The notes under the pieces are model-generated. The model was not told where the DNA came from and searched no databases. It saw nothing but the letters and a program-made list of their open reading frames with translations. A stretch of 64,000 nt of DNA from Lachnospiraceae bacterium (lineage in GTDB: Bacteria > Bacillota > Clostridia > Lachnospirales > Lachnospiraceae): NCBI GenBank assembly GCA_017635395.1, contig JAGBLN010000042.1, forward strand, positions 1 to 64,000, given 5' to 3'. The translations under genes and the position numbers were made by a program. Positions 47,551 through 55,322 of the stretch are shown here, piece after piece. Numbering within the stretch: position 1 is the first letter of the stretch; each line of letters opens with the position of its first letter.

Positions 47551-50446
47551 TTTGTTCACCTCCGTTTTTTATTGCATTACAAATTTTCTCAATCCTTCTT
47601 TTCCCTATACGGCCTACTTTTTTCTCTACAAAACTCCTTAACCTGCTCTCGCTCATTTCTTCATCTATTCCTAGTATTCCTCTTAACAGATGTCTTGTAC
47701 GATTGTCGTTGCTTATATTCTTTTCTTTATTAGCCTCATATTCCCTTATTATTTCCTCTATCTGGACTCTCGCCTCCGAATGTATATTTAAAACATCCAA
47801 AGCTTCCTCTATCTGCCATTTATGCACAGGAATAGAATCCGGCCTAATCAGTGCTCTGGCAATATTATGCCTTGCTCTTTGCTGCTCTTCTTTTTTCCCA
47901 CGATAGATATTCTCATACGAAACATCTTCGTTAACCTCAGCCTTATTTATCATCGTCAAGACAGGATTCAGCCAGTCATTCTGATAAACTACTGCAACGC
48001 CCTTTTGCAGTCTTGATATTTCATTTATCTGATATTCAGTAAGACCCATTGATCTTCCGACAGCATCCCTGTCGTGTGCTTCAGGTGTCCTTAATACTAT
48101 CTTCGTATTGGTATTTTTGATAGCCGAAATATCAACAGACGAAGGAGACTGGTCAACAATAACAAAACCTTCACCATATGTACGGATTTCAGCGATAGTC
48201 TGAGTAAGCATTTCTACAGATTTGCTTATTAATTCAGATTCTCTTCCGCCGGAAGTATTCTTAAGCAGATTATGTGCCTCCTCTAAAACTGTCACATGCT
48301 TAAGTTTACTGTTATTCGATTTCTTCTGATGCATCCTGTATTCATTGAGAGTATATACTACAAGTCCCATTATCAAAGCCTTGGTCTCTGCAGATTTAAC
48401 CCTGCTTATGTCCAGAATACAGTTCTCATCGAAGATTTTTTTGTATGGTGTCTGGCCTGATGAAAATATCATCTCATTAAGGCCAACAGTAAGTGACTTT
48501 ACCCTTGTAGTAAGTGCCCCGCGATAATTTGACTGTACATCTTTAGAATATCCTGAATGTTCAATCAGTTGATTAAGCTTGTCTACCAGTATCCTGAAAT
48601 CCGGAAATTTTTCCCTGCCGGATTTCTCGTTTCGTGAAGCTGTAAGATCCCAGCCTACGGACTTGTATGATTCCAGTATAGCTTCTTTCAAAAATGCTGA
48701 CATTGCGTCATACATCGGCCAGCATACGCTGAAAATCTCCACAAGACCATCAACATGCTCCAGCACATGTATAGTATTTGGAAAAGCAAATGGATTTATG
48801 TGGATAAGCTCAGCGACATCCGGATTGGTAGAAAAAACATTTACATCGTTTTTTGTTCCAAATACATCCTTGTACTCACCCTTTGCAGGTTCAACGACAA
48901 GAAATGGAATCCTATCCTGATACAGTTCATTAAGCATCTGGTAAACAGCATTACTCTTGCCGGACCCCGTAGACCCTGTAATGAATGTATGCATAGTCAG
49001 GCTCTTATTTTCCAATTCAACTGTTTTTTCAGTAGTACGCCCAAGGTCAAAAACCTTCCCCAAAGTCATTCTATCCTCAGGTGATTTGGCTAGTTCACGA
49101 TTCGATAATGATACTTCCTTGCCGAATTCAGCATGCTCAATAACAGGAAGGCCAGGGACTGATGACCGGGGAAATCCCAGATGAAGTCCTAACTCTTTTC
49201 CGCTTATCATAGTGGTAGCATCAGTACCTATATTAGTGTTATTTCCATATCGAAATCTTGGATGCATAAATCTTGACAGGTAATATGTCAGTTCCAAATA
49301 ATCCCCACTATCCCCATCAACATCATTTCTCCATGAATTTATAGCTGATAATTCACGGCCTGTATCCTCTCCGCTCATTAAAGAGCGATAATTGCTGGCC
49401 GCAATTTCGGATGTTGACATGTCATTAGAGGCGAAATACCCTGCCACTTTCCACATCCCATAACTATCAAATTCCGTTGTTCTTTTTAATGCACTATCAA
49501 TCTGTTCCATCAGATCGCTTACTCTTTTATTCTCATAAGTTGATGATTTCTGCGAGGTATTGGATGCCGAAACTGCCTCCCCCGGCACGAGCGATGCTAC
49601 AAATCCACCAAGCATCCCTACCACCGGCACTCCTGCCTTTTGTGATATTGTTGCTACAGTTTCACCGATTTTGGCTGCCTTCTGCTTTCCGCTCATTTCC
49701 GCAAAAGATTTATCGCCGCTGCTACCCTTTACTTTGCTAGAAGAAATCTGAATACGCTGAAGCGGTGAAAGCTTAGTATACAAGCCTTGATAGATATTCC
49801 TAACAGATTGTATTTCCTGTGCTGATTGATGCTCCGCTATTACTAGGCCTATGTATTCACGTCCCTGCATGGCGAGAATCAGTTTCTCTATTCCCTGTAC
49901 AAACTGTTCATCGCTACGTATATAAACTTGTTTATCACTTCCGGCAACACTTACTGCTGCAACATTGTTCCTTTTTTTAATTTTCTTTGACAGCGCTATA
50001 ATTCCTTTTCTGTCAGTTTTTTCCACCAATATTCCTGGGAAATTACCCACAAGTGTATTATTCAAGGTATCGCCTAATGTAACCGTTGATCTTTTTCTTT
50101 CCTCGTCTTTTTCATTATTCCTAACGCCAATATAAAAACTAACCTTTTCGCCATCAGAATCAATAACTATAAACACCGAGGAGGAATACGCTGACATTGT
50201 GTTAAAAACTGTTGTAAGCTTATCCGCTATCGGTTCTCCTTTGCGGTATACCATTTCATTTACCTTATAAAGGCGAATATTATCAACTACATCTTCCGTT
50301 AAATCTATCCGATTATCTACTGGTAAAACCTGTGCATCACTAAGCCACGCAAGATATTCTTTTCTGACATATTCCTCTACTAAACTCAGAAAGATTTCTG
50401 AAGTATCCTCAGTATCCGTATTTTCTTTCTTCAATATATCTCTCAT
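47543..50446 (-). CDS. HerA/FtsK-like ATPase (DUF87 type)
   Basis: 967 residues. The C-terminal half is a HerA-type motor: Walker A GSTGSGKSNAVYQML (491-505), VVEPAKGEYKDVFG, Walker B VTVLEEAHNLL (about 718-728), and the sensor/arginine region IVDQSPSSVDISAIKNTNTK then IVLRTPEAHDRDAVG. The N-terminal half (1-460) is unrelated to bacterial DNA-processing HerA and has a short hydrophobic Gly-rich stretch VVGMLGGFVASLVPGE (about 275-290). HerA-family hexamers pump DNA or protein and are the motors of several anti-phage and conjugation systems. Position between a coiled-coil gene and two glycine-rich proteins points to a defence or conflict role. Confidence 0.85.
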   Translation of the reverse strand: MRDILKKENTDTEDTSEIFLSLVEEYVRKEYLAWLSDAQVLPVDNRIDLTEDVVDNIRLYKVNEMVYRKGEPIADKLTTVFNTMSAYSSSVFIVIDSDGEKVSFYIGVRNNEKDEERKRSTVTLGDTLNNTLVGNFPGILVEKTDRKGIIALSKKIKKRNNVAAVSVAGSDKQVYIRSDEQFVQGIEKLILAMQGREYIGLVIAEHQSAQEIQSVRNIYQGLYTKLSPLQRIQISSSKVKGSSGDKSFAEMSGKQKAAKIGETVATISQKAGVPVVGMLGGFVASLVPGEAVSASNTSQKSSTYENKRVSDLMEQIDSALKRTTEFDSYGMWKVAGYFASNDMSTSEIAASNYRSLMSGEDTGRELSAINSWRNDVDGDSGDYLELTYYLSRFMHPRFRYGNNTNIGTDATTMISGKELGLHLGFPRSSVPGLPVIEHAEFGKEVSLSNRELAKSPEDRMTLGKVFDLGRTTEKTVELENKSLTMHTFITGSTGSGKSNAVYQMLNELYQDRIPFLVVEPAKGEYKDVFGTKNDVNVFSTNPDVAELIHINPFAFPNTIHVLEHVDGLVEIFSVCWPMYDAMSAFLKEAILESYKSVGWDLTASRNEKSGREKFPDFRILVDKLNQLIEHSGYSKDVQSNYRGALTTRVKSLTVGLNEMIFSSGQTPYKKIFDENCILDISRVKSAETKALIMGLVVYTLNEYRMHQKKSNNSKLKHVTVLEEAHNLLKNTSGGRESELISKSVEMLTQTIAEIRTYGEGFVIVDQSPSSVDISAIKNTNTKIVLRTPEAHDRDAVGRSMGLTEYQINEISRLQKGVAVVYQNDWLNPVLTMINKAEVNEDVSYENIYRGKKEEQQRARHNIARALIRPDSIPVHKWQIEEALDVLNIHSEARVQIEEIIREYEANKEKNISNDNRTRHLLRGILGIDEEMSESRLRSFVEKKVGRIGKRRIEKICNAIKNGGEQNA

Positions 50447-50450
50447 ACAA

Positions 50451-52088
50451 TTAATCCCTCTCTATATGTCTCAGATTATCTTTTATATATTCAAGCCAAT
50501 CGCTCTGGTTTCGGATTCTGCGTGCATCATCAGACAGCTGCTGTGACACATCCTTTTTTCTATCCGTTTCCATAGTGATACACTCCCTAAGATGTTCGCT
50601 ATATGCATCGGCCAGCTTTTTTTCATAGTTTAACAAGTTTTCAAAATAATCATTTAAAGTCTTTTCTGCCAGCTCTTCTATAAGCCCATATACATAATCC
50701 CGCCATTTCTGCAGATAATATGCTTCCTCACAGACTATTTCAGACTTTTCTTCACTGCTACTCAGAATTTTCCCTATTACATTTCCCTTCGCCTGTACAT
50801 ATTTTTTTTCTTTCATCTCCATAAGCGACTCTGAAAATGAAGGAACCATGGCTACTTTAATTTTTATATCATCGGTTATTACCGGTCTGAAGCTATCACG
50901 GCAGTCCAGCTTCCAGTACCATGATTCGTACCGCGACCTCAACTCACTTTTAGTCTGGTCAAATACGATTTCTATTTCGTTTATAAATTTCGCATACTGC
51001 CTTTTTACATCTTTTTCAAAATTTCCTGAAAATAACAACGCATATTCTTCCGAATTGATTTTTGTCGTTTTTTTGTTCCATTCATTGACGAAAACTAACA
51101 AAGCTTTTTTCTTTTTTTCACATGCCTGAGGAATAACAATATTATCCCTATTTTCAAACTGCTCGCTAACATTCTTTAATTCGCAGATGTCTCCATCAAG
51201 TTCGTCTATTTTAATCTGGATTTCTTTATTTGACGAAGAAGCCTCATCTTTCTTTTTATCCAAATCCTCTGATACCCTTTTTACTTCCCGCCTTAATACA
51301 TCCAGCATCTCTTTTATGTAATTTGAGTAGGGATAAAGCTGCATATAGCATTTCACACTTGGATCAAAAACATTTGAAACAATCTGCGGATTCTTTATTC
51401 CAATATCTGCTATTGTTCTCTTTAACCTATTGTGTGAATCCTGATCTATTGACGCATCTATCAAAAAGAACATCTGTGTTTCATCAACATCATCACGCTT
51501 TTCCAACTCCATAATTATTTCTGTAATCTTGTCATAAATGTCTGCTGTAATGTTAATAACAATAGGCGTATCTGAAAGGCTGGTTGTCTTCAGTTCCTCC
51601 AAATCATCTATGTGTTCTATAACAATATCCTCCGGAACATCTGACATTTCCAGCATTCTTCCGTTTATCAGTTTTAGCGGATATTTTTCCTCAATCAGTT
51701 CCCTATTATCACGATTAAAATTATCCCAATTGAAAATTTCATTAGAAGAAAACTGAAAGTCTTTCAGCACCTCATCCAATTTTTCTTTTTTATCGGTTCG
51801 ATTATTAAGCGTATTCTTTAGATTAAGACGAACTGACTTGTCGCTCACGCCGGCATTTTGGAAAACGCATTTCAACTGATTAAAATCCATTTCCGTTCCT
51901 GAAAAATCCAGATCAAAATCGTACCCATTCATCTCATCATAAAAGATTTCGGGAACTTCATTAACCCATTCCCGCAATGGTCGATTTAAATATTTTTCCA
52001 CTCTGCTATTTATTCGTGGGGCATTTCCATTAAACCAGATTTCTGTTTTTAACAAGTATGGATTATATTTCATTTCCACCTTAACCAT
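50451..52088 (-). CDS. coiled-coil HerA-system protein
   Basis: 545 residues, first gene of the HerA operon, 4 bases before the ATPase gene. TTTTGGAGGTG precedes the ATG. The N-terminal third is globular and acidic (EVPEIFYDEMNGYDFDLDFS); a middle alpha/beta stretch (VVINITADIYDKITEIIMEL) leads to a long charged coiled coil (about 260-330) and further helical segments to the end (YFENLLNYEKKLADAYSEHL). No catalytic motif is evident. It could be a sensor or scaffold. The whole operon looks more A+T-rich than its neighbours, consistent with acquisition by transfer. Not recognised. Confidence 0.6.
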   Translation of the reverse strand: MVKVEMKYNPYLLKTEIWFNGNAPRINSRVEKYLNRPLREWVNEVPEIFYDEMNGYDFDLDFSGTEMDFNQLKCVFQNAGVSDKSVRLNLKNTLNNRTDKKEKLDEVLKDFQFSSNEIFNWDNFNRDNRELIEEKYPLKLINGRMLEMSDVPEDIVIEHIDDLEELKTTSLSDTPIVINITADIYDKITEIIMELEKRDDVDETQMFFLIDASIDQDSHNRLKRTIADIGIKNPQIVSNVFDPSVKCYMQLYPYSNYIKEMLDVLRREVKRVSEDLDKKKDEASSSNKEIQIKIDELDGDICELKNVSEQFENRDNIVIPQACEKKKKALLVFVNEWNKKTTKINSEEYALLFSGNFEKDVKRQYAKFINEIEIVFDQTKSELRSRYESWYWKLDCRDSFRPVITDDIKIKVAMVPSFSESLMEMKEKKYVQAKGNVIGKILSSSEEKSEIVCEEAYYLQKWRDYVYGLIEELAEKTLNDYFENLLNYEKKLADAYSEHLRECITMETDRKKDVSQQLSDDARRIRNQSDWLEYIKDNLRHIERD

Positions 52089-52110
52089 TGCTCACCTCCA
52101 AAACAAAGCT

Positions 52111-52116
52111 ATTATA
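52111..52116 (-). promoter_or_regulatory. candidate -10 of the HerA operon
   Basis: Minus-strand TATAAT about 23 bases before the first start codon. The -35 region is not convincing, so the call is tentative. A small hairpin CCACC/GGTGG (52148-52162) lies upstream. Confidence 0.3.
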
Positions 52117-52204
52117 GATTTTATCCCATTAACGCATTTTCCATCCCCACCATTTTGGTGGTAGTCTGAAGTTCCCTGTATTGCGTTTTCATATAATTTC
52201 ACAC

Positions 52205-52236
52205 AAAAAAGTGCACAGCTTCCCCGTGCACTTTTA
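52205..52236 (-). terminator. intrinsic terminator, possibly bidirectional
   Basis: AAAAAAGTGCAC and GTGCACTTTT around a 9-base loop; T runs are present in both directions. No gene of the island ends here, so it must terminate an untranslated RNA or traffic from the TA region. Confidence 0.75.
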
Positions 52237-52335
52237 AGTAGTCATATAAATTCTATGTAATGTATGTACGAGCGTAATATTAATTATCATCGCTGCCAAC
52301 ACAAAATCCTATTATCCGTAACCCCTATAACCTAC
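52205..52335 (-). ncRNA. candidate small RNA upstream of the HerA operon
   Basis: An extended -10 TGGTATAAT (minus strand, -10 at 52347-52342) followed about 100-130 bases later by the strong terminator at 52205-52236 would define an RNA of about 130 bases. The only ORF inside is 16 codons without a ribosome binding site. There is no recognisable RNA family. Confidence 0.3.
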
Positions 52336-52412
52336 AGCGATATTATACCACATTTACCATCCCCGGTACCGACTTTAGTTCATAAAACTAATTCCGTCCA
52401 TGTCTACACCAC

Positions 52413-52440
52413 TTGACATTTGAATTTCATTCTCTATAAA
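52413..52440 (+). promoter_or_regulatory. sigma-A promoter toward the holin-like toxin
   Basis: TTGACA (52413-52418), 16-base spacer, TATAAA (52435-52440). It would produce a toxin mRNA with a leader of about 150 bases, typical of type I toxins. Confidence 0.6.
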
Positions 52441-52484
52441 AAAAAATAAAAGCTGTACAATCATCGTTTGTAAATTAGGCTTTC

Positions 52485-52513
52485 AACGAACAATCAATCA
52501 GATGTTCGTTTTT
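52485..52513 (+). terminator. attenuator-like hairpin in the toxin leader
   Basis: AACGAACA/TGTTCGTT perfect 8-base stem, 10-base loop, followed by five T residues. It could terminate a short RNA of about 67 bases from the promoter at 52413, or fold the toxin leader. Confidence 0.5.
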
Positions 52514-52598
52514 CCAAAATCCATAATGTATTTATCCGGCAGTCAATGGGGTGGTTGCATTCACCGACCTGAGCTTGAAAGGAAGGTGGTGTCTATGT

Positions 52599-52688
52599 AT
52601 GTATATAACAGTTTCGGATCTTATTGAATTCGTCATAATGTTGTGTGCAGTAATTACACTGGTTATTGTTTGCATAAAGCGCAAATAA
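52599..52688 (+). CDS. holin-like type I toxin peptide
   Basis: 29 residues: a short polar start MYITVSDLIEF, one hydrophobic helix VIMLCAVITLVIV and a basic end CIKRK. This is the size and layout of the putative holin-like toxins of Firmicutes (Hol_Tox/TxpA-BsrG type), which insert into the cell membrane. AAGGAAGGTGG is the ribosome binding site, with 9-10 bases to the ATG at 52599; the ATG four bases earlier opens only a 10-codon frame. The stop runs directly into a strong terminator. A minus-strand promoter just beyond the terminator provides the antisense RNA expected for a type I antitoxin. Confidence 0.7.
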   Translation: MYITVSDLIEFVIMLCAVITLVIVCIKRK

Positions 52689-52728
52689 AAACGGCCACTC
52701 AGACTTAGGCGAGTCAGTTGCCGTTTTT
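52687..52728. terminator. bidirectional terminator of toxin and antisense RNA
   Basis: AAAAACGGC and GCCGTTTTT flank an inner imperfect hairpin (ACTC/GAGT). Both strands have T runs after the stem, so it can end both the toxin mRNA and the opposing antisense RNA. Confidence 0.8.
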
Positions 52729-52783
52729 ATACGCTATTAATCGCCAGGTCGGAAGGGTACCGCCTTCCTATTGGCTGCTTGAT
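52690..52783 (-). ncRNA. predicted antisense antitoxin RNA
   Basis: Starts about 7 bases after a near-perfect promoter on the minus strand and would read toward the toxin gene, ending at the shared terminator or inside the toxin ORF (about 95 bases or more). It contains a GGAAGG/CCTTCC hairpin (52751-52768). This matches the 3'-overlapping antisense arrangement of TxpA/RatA-type pairs. Confidence 0.5.
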
Positions 52784-52789
52784 AAGTGC

Positions 52790-52817
52790 ATTATAACAAA
52801 CTATTTTGATTTGTCAA
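52790..52817 (-). promoter_or_regulatory. strong consensus promoter of the antisense RNA
   Basis: Minus-strand TTGACA (52817-52812), 16-base spacer, TATAAT (52795-52790) with an upstream TG (extended -10). It is the best sigma-A match in the window and no minus-strand ORF follows it, so it should drive an untranslated RNA. Confidence 0.75.
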
Positions 52818-52894
52818 ATTACCCTATTTGTCTTTTTCTCACAACCAGTTTCAAAAACAAGGGCATCAAGTTTACATCACCATATTTTTTAATA

Positions 52895-53212
52895 TTAAAT
52901 ACCCGCATTCTTTCTAACAGCCTTAGAATTAAGTTTCCTCTTATAAACATCCATATCAATATCTACTAGCGTTACTATGCTTTTACCGGCATCTGCAAAT
53001 CTGCCTTTTGCCGGATCAAAATTGGCACTAGCCTTCGGATACTCATTCTCCGCTTTATCATAAAGACTGCAACCAATATAATCCCTTGACATTCTTATAG
53101 CATCAGCCATACCATAACCTTCAGTCATACCATTAAGATCAGGTATCTCCACAAGACAGGTGTTTTTTTCATCATTTGTTTGTGTAATTATTACCGGATA
53201 TACCATTGTCAT
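52895..53212 (-). pseudogene. truncated HicB-type antitoxin, no HicA
   Basis: 105 codons from ATG 53212 (GGGGGAAGG upstream). The product has the HicB partial-RNase-H fold: YPVIITQTNDEKNTCLVEIP, MADAIRMSRDYIGCSLYDK and IVTLVDIDMDVYKRKLNSKA, then VRKN and a stop two residues on. In full-length relatives this position continues into a ribbon-helix-helix DNA-binding segment (VRKNVTIPxWLN...), which is lost here. No hicA ORF lies on either side. The protein may still fold but should not bind DNA; it is listed as a remnant at the island border. It starts 17 bases after the Spx-like gene stop. Confidence 0.65.
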
Positions 53213-53229
53213 ACCTGAACCTTCCCCCC

Positions 53230-53583
53230 TCACCCCAGCACTCCCCGCCAGGCATCTTCCTTGAATCCTGTGAGGACTTTCTTATTGGCCACGAGCAGCG
53301 GTCTTTTTACGAGCATTCCGTCCGATGCAAGGAGCGCAAACATTTCATCTTCGCTCATGGTCGGTAGCTTCTTAGAAAGTTCCAGCTCACGGTACAGCAT
53401 TCCGCTGGTATTGAAGAACTTACGAAGTGGAAGTCCGCTCTGCTTATGGTACTTACGAAGCGTCTTCTCATCTGGGTGGTCTTCCTTTATGTCTATCAGC
53501 TTATACTCTATGCCATTGTCATCAAGCCACTTCAGGGCTTTCTTGCATGTCGTACATTTCGGATAACAGTATACTTTTACCAT
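53230..53583 (-). CDS. ArsC/Spx-family protein
   Basis: 117 residues, thioredoxin-like ArsC fold. The redox motif CTTC lies at the N-terminus (YCYPKCTTCKKALKWLDDNG); the rest matches the YffB/Spx group (YKLIDIKEDHPDEKTLRKYH, GLPLRKFFNTSGMLYRE, LLASDGMLVKRPLLV, VLTGFKEDAW). The Arg in KRPL is conserved in the family. It may be a reductase or a Spx-like RNA polymerase partner; the sequence does not decide. A TATAAT (53632-53627) lies about 45 bases upstream without a clear -35 box. I see nothing else in the 186 bases between it and the radical SAM gene. Confidence 0.85.
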   Translation of the reverse strand: MVKVYCYPKCTTCKKALKWLDDNGIEYKLIDIKEDHPDEKTLRKYHKQSGLPLRKFFNTSGMLYRELELSKKLPTMSEDEMFALLASDGMLVKRPLLVANKKVLTGFKEDAWRGVLG

Positions 53584-53769
53584 AGTTCTTCATTCCCCCT
53601 ATTATTTGCTGGTATCTCATGACACTATTATATTAACCATGTTTCAACTATAAAAAATGTAAAAATTTTCCTACAGCACGAAACTTTTTGTACAGTATTA
53701 CAACGATTCCTAAATCCTTGAACCGAATGCCTGTCCCGACTGAAAACATCTAAAAGCTCTAAACTCAAA

Positions 53770-54846
53770 TCACTCAAACAGCACGCCTTTGAAGCACACC
53801 TTAGGCCTTTCATTTTCATAATCCCAGCTATGATATGCTCCGCCCCTGCACCACTTTGCCTCCGGACAGGATGCACATTTTTCATTGCGATCGGATAAGG
53901 GATTGCGGAATATCTGAAAGCGTTCCTTCCATATCTTCGTAAAACTGTCCTCGTAGATATTGCCCTGTATGGATTTTTCATTATGGGGAATATCCAGGCA
54001 TGCAGTCACATCACCATTAACCAGTATACCAGCCACATATATTCCGGCATTGCAAAGGAAATACCAGTCACGGACTTCCGCCTCATACTTTGTTCCCAGG
54101 AAGTGACAGCACGAATATGTCACCGGGATTCTCTGCTCACGCTTTGCCTTAATGAACTCCATCAGATACCTATTGTCATCAGGTGTCAGCAGCATATTGG
54201 GAACAAGCTCCGCACGGCCTATGGGCTCTATGCCGGTAAGACGCCATTCGTTGATATCAATGTTGTCGAATATCTCAAACAGCTGATCCAGTTCTTTTAT
54301 GTTCTCATGATTAACTACAGTTGTAACCATAGTGGTAAAGCAGTCCTCATCCACCAGGTTCTGTATGCCCTGCATACCAAGTTTATACGCATCCTTTAAG
54401 CCCCTGTATCTGTCATGGGTTTCAGGAATACCGTCGATGCTTAAGGAAATACTGCGCATGCCTGTCTCTTTCAGGCGGCGCGCCACTTCCTTCGTGATCA
54501 GGGTGCCGTTGCTGGTCATTCCCCAAGGAAAACCTAGCTTATGGATATACTCCACAAGCTCAAAAAAGTCAGGGTAAAGCAAAGGCTCACCGCCGGTTAC
54601 GGCGATCAGCAGTTTAGTACCGAAGTTTGCCTTCACTTCATCCAGGATTTCTTTATATTTTTCCAAAGGAAGACCGTCCGGCAGATTGCCGGCACAGCTG
54701 CTGCCACAGTGGAAGCAGTGCTCATTACACTTCAATGTCAGCTCCAGAAAAAGCTGGCGCAGTTCAGGCTCACGGCAAAGTTTCCTCTGATGCTCCGCAA
54801 GCATATCCAGGTTAGCTACTTTTATCTCTTCTCTCGTCATGGCCAT
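53770..54846 (-). CDS. radical SAM/SPASM peptide-modifying enzyme (candidate)
   Basis: 358 residues. The radical SAM cluster motif CNEHCFHC (Cys 40, 44, 47) follows LFLELTLK; the SAM-binding GGEPLLYPDFFELVEYIHKL and SLSIDGIPETHDRYRG are intact. The C-terminal SPASM region has many Cys: YFLCNAGIYVAGILVNGDVT, ACLDIP, KCASCPEAKWCRGGAYHSW and VCF. SPASM proteins mostly modify ribosomal peptides or protein side chains. The start overlaps the stop of the YGPP-repeat gene (TAATG), the strongest form of coupling, so that product is the likely substrate. No transporter or protease gene lies next to it. Confidence 0.85.
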   Translation of the reverse strand: MAMTREEIKVANLDMLAEHQRKLCREPELRQLFLELTLKCNEHCFHCGSSCAGNLPDGLPLEKYKEILDEVKANFGTKLLIAVTGGEPLLYPDFFELVEYIHKLGFPWGMTSNGTLITKEVARRLKETGMRSISLSIDGIPETHDRYRGLKDAYKLGMQGIQNLVDEDCFTTMVTTVVNHENIKELDQLFEIFDNIDINEWRLTGIEPIGRAELVPNMLLTPDDNRYLMEFIKAKREQRIPVTYSCCHFLGTKYEAEVRDWYFLCNAGIYVAGILVNGDVTACLDIPHNEKSIQGNIYEDSFTKIWKERFQIFRNPLSDRNEKCASCPEAKWCRGGAYHSWDYENERPKVCFKGVLFE

Positions 54847-55229
54847 TATTCCACAGGAGGTCCATAGACATCGGCATTCTCATTATTATCGACATCCACT
54901 TCTTCAGGCGGACCGTACAGCGGAGGTTCCTCATTGTCACTCACTGTAGCGAAATCATCCGACACGGTATCGTCCTCACTCTCCTCCATCTCAAAGTCAG
55001 CAGGCGGACCATAAACAGCGGCTGGTTCATTATCATCTATATCAATATCAAAATCCACTGGGGGACCATAGACATCTTCCTGCTGATTGTCTTCTATGCC
55101 AAAATCAGTAGGCGGACCATAAACTGCAGGCACATCTGCACCCTGTCCGCAGGCACTAAAACCTCCGACACTGAAAAGCGTCACGGCTGCCATTCCGAAA
55201 ACGGACGCTTTCTTCTTTGTCATTTTCAT
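54846..55229 (-). CDS. YGPP-repeat lipoprotein-like peptide, probable radical SAM substrate
   Basis: 127 residues from ATG 55229, five bases after GGAGGGG. It has a signal peptide with a lipobox GGFSAC (Cys about 27), then an acidic, Pro-rich region with five copies of [V/L]YGPP at intervals of roughly 16-31 residues (AVYGPPTDF, DVYGPPVDF, AVYGPPADF, LYGPPEEV, DVYGPPVE). The spacers are rich in Asp, Glu and Asn and look disordered. Overlap with a radical SAM/SPASM gene suggests that the Tyr or nearby residues in each repeat are modified, giving a decorated surface-anchored or released peptide. I do not recall a described family with this repeat. Confidence 0.8.
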   Translation of the reverse strand: MKMTKKKASVFGMAAVTLFSVGGFSACGQGADVPAVYGPPTDFGIEDNQQEDVYGPPVDFDIDIDDNEPAAVYGPPADFEMEESEDDTVSDDFATVSDNEEPPLYGPPEEVDVDNNENADVYGPPVE

Positions 55230-55292
55230 AATATCCCCTCCATAACGAACACTTTGTTCTTGCCGCACTTACGTGGCATAACCACCAGCATT

Positions 55293-55322
55293 ATTATAAT
55301 ATATTTACGCTTCAGCCTTCAA
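55293..55322 (-). promoter_or_regulatory. promoter of the YGPP/radical SAM pair
   Basis: Minus-strand TTGAAG (55322-55317), 18-base spacer, TATAAT (55298-55293), about 64 bases before the YGPP start. The -35 box lies within the last codons of the adenylate cyclase gene, so the pair can be expressed on its own. Confidence 0.55.

Noticed and set aside
53628-53981. 117-codon minus-strand ORF after the radical SAM gene
   Set aside because: It overlaps the 3' end of the radical SAM gene in another frame and lacks a ribosome binding site and any family resemblance.
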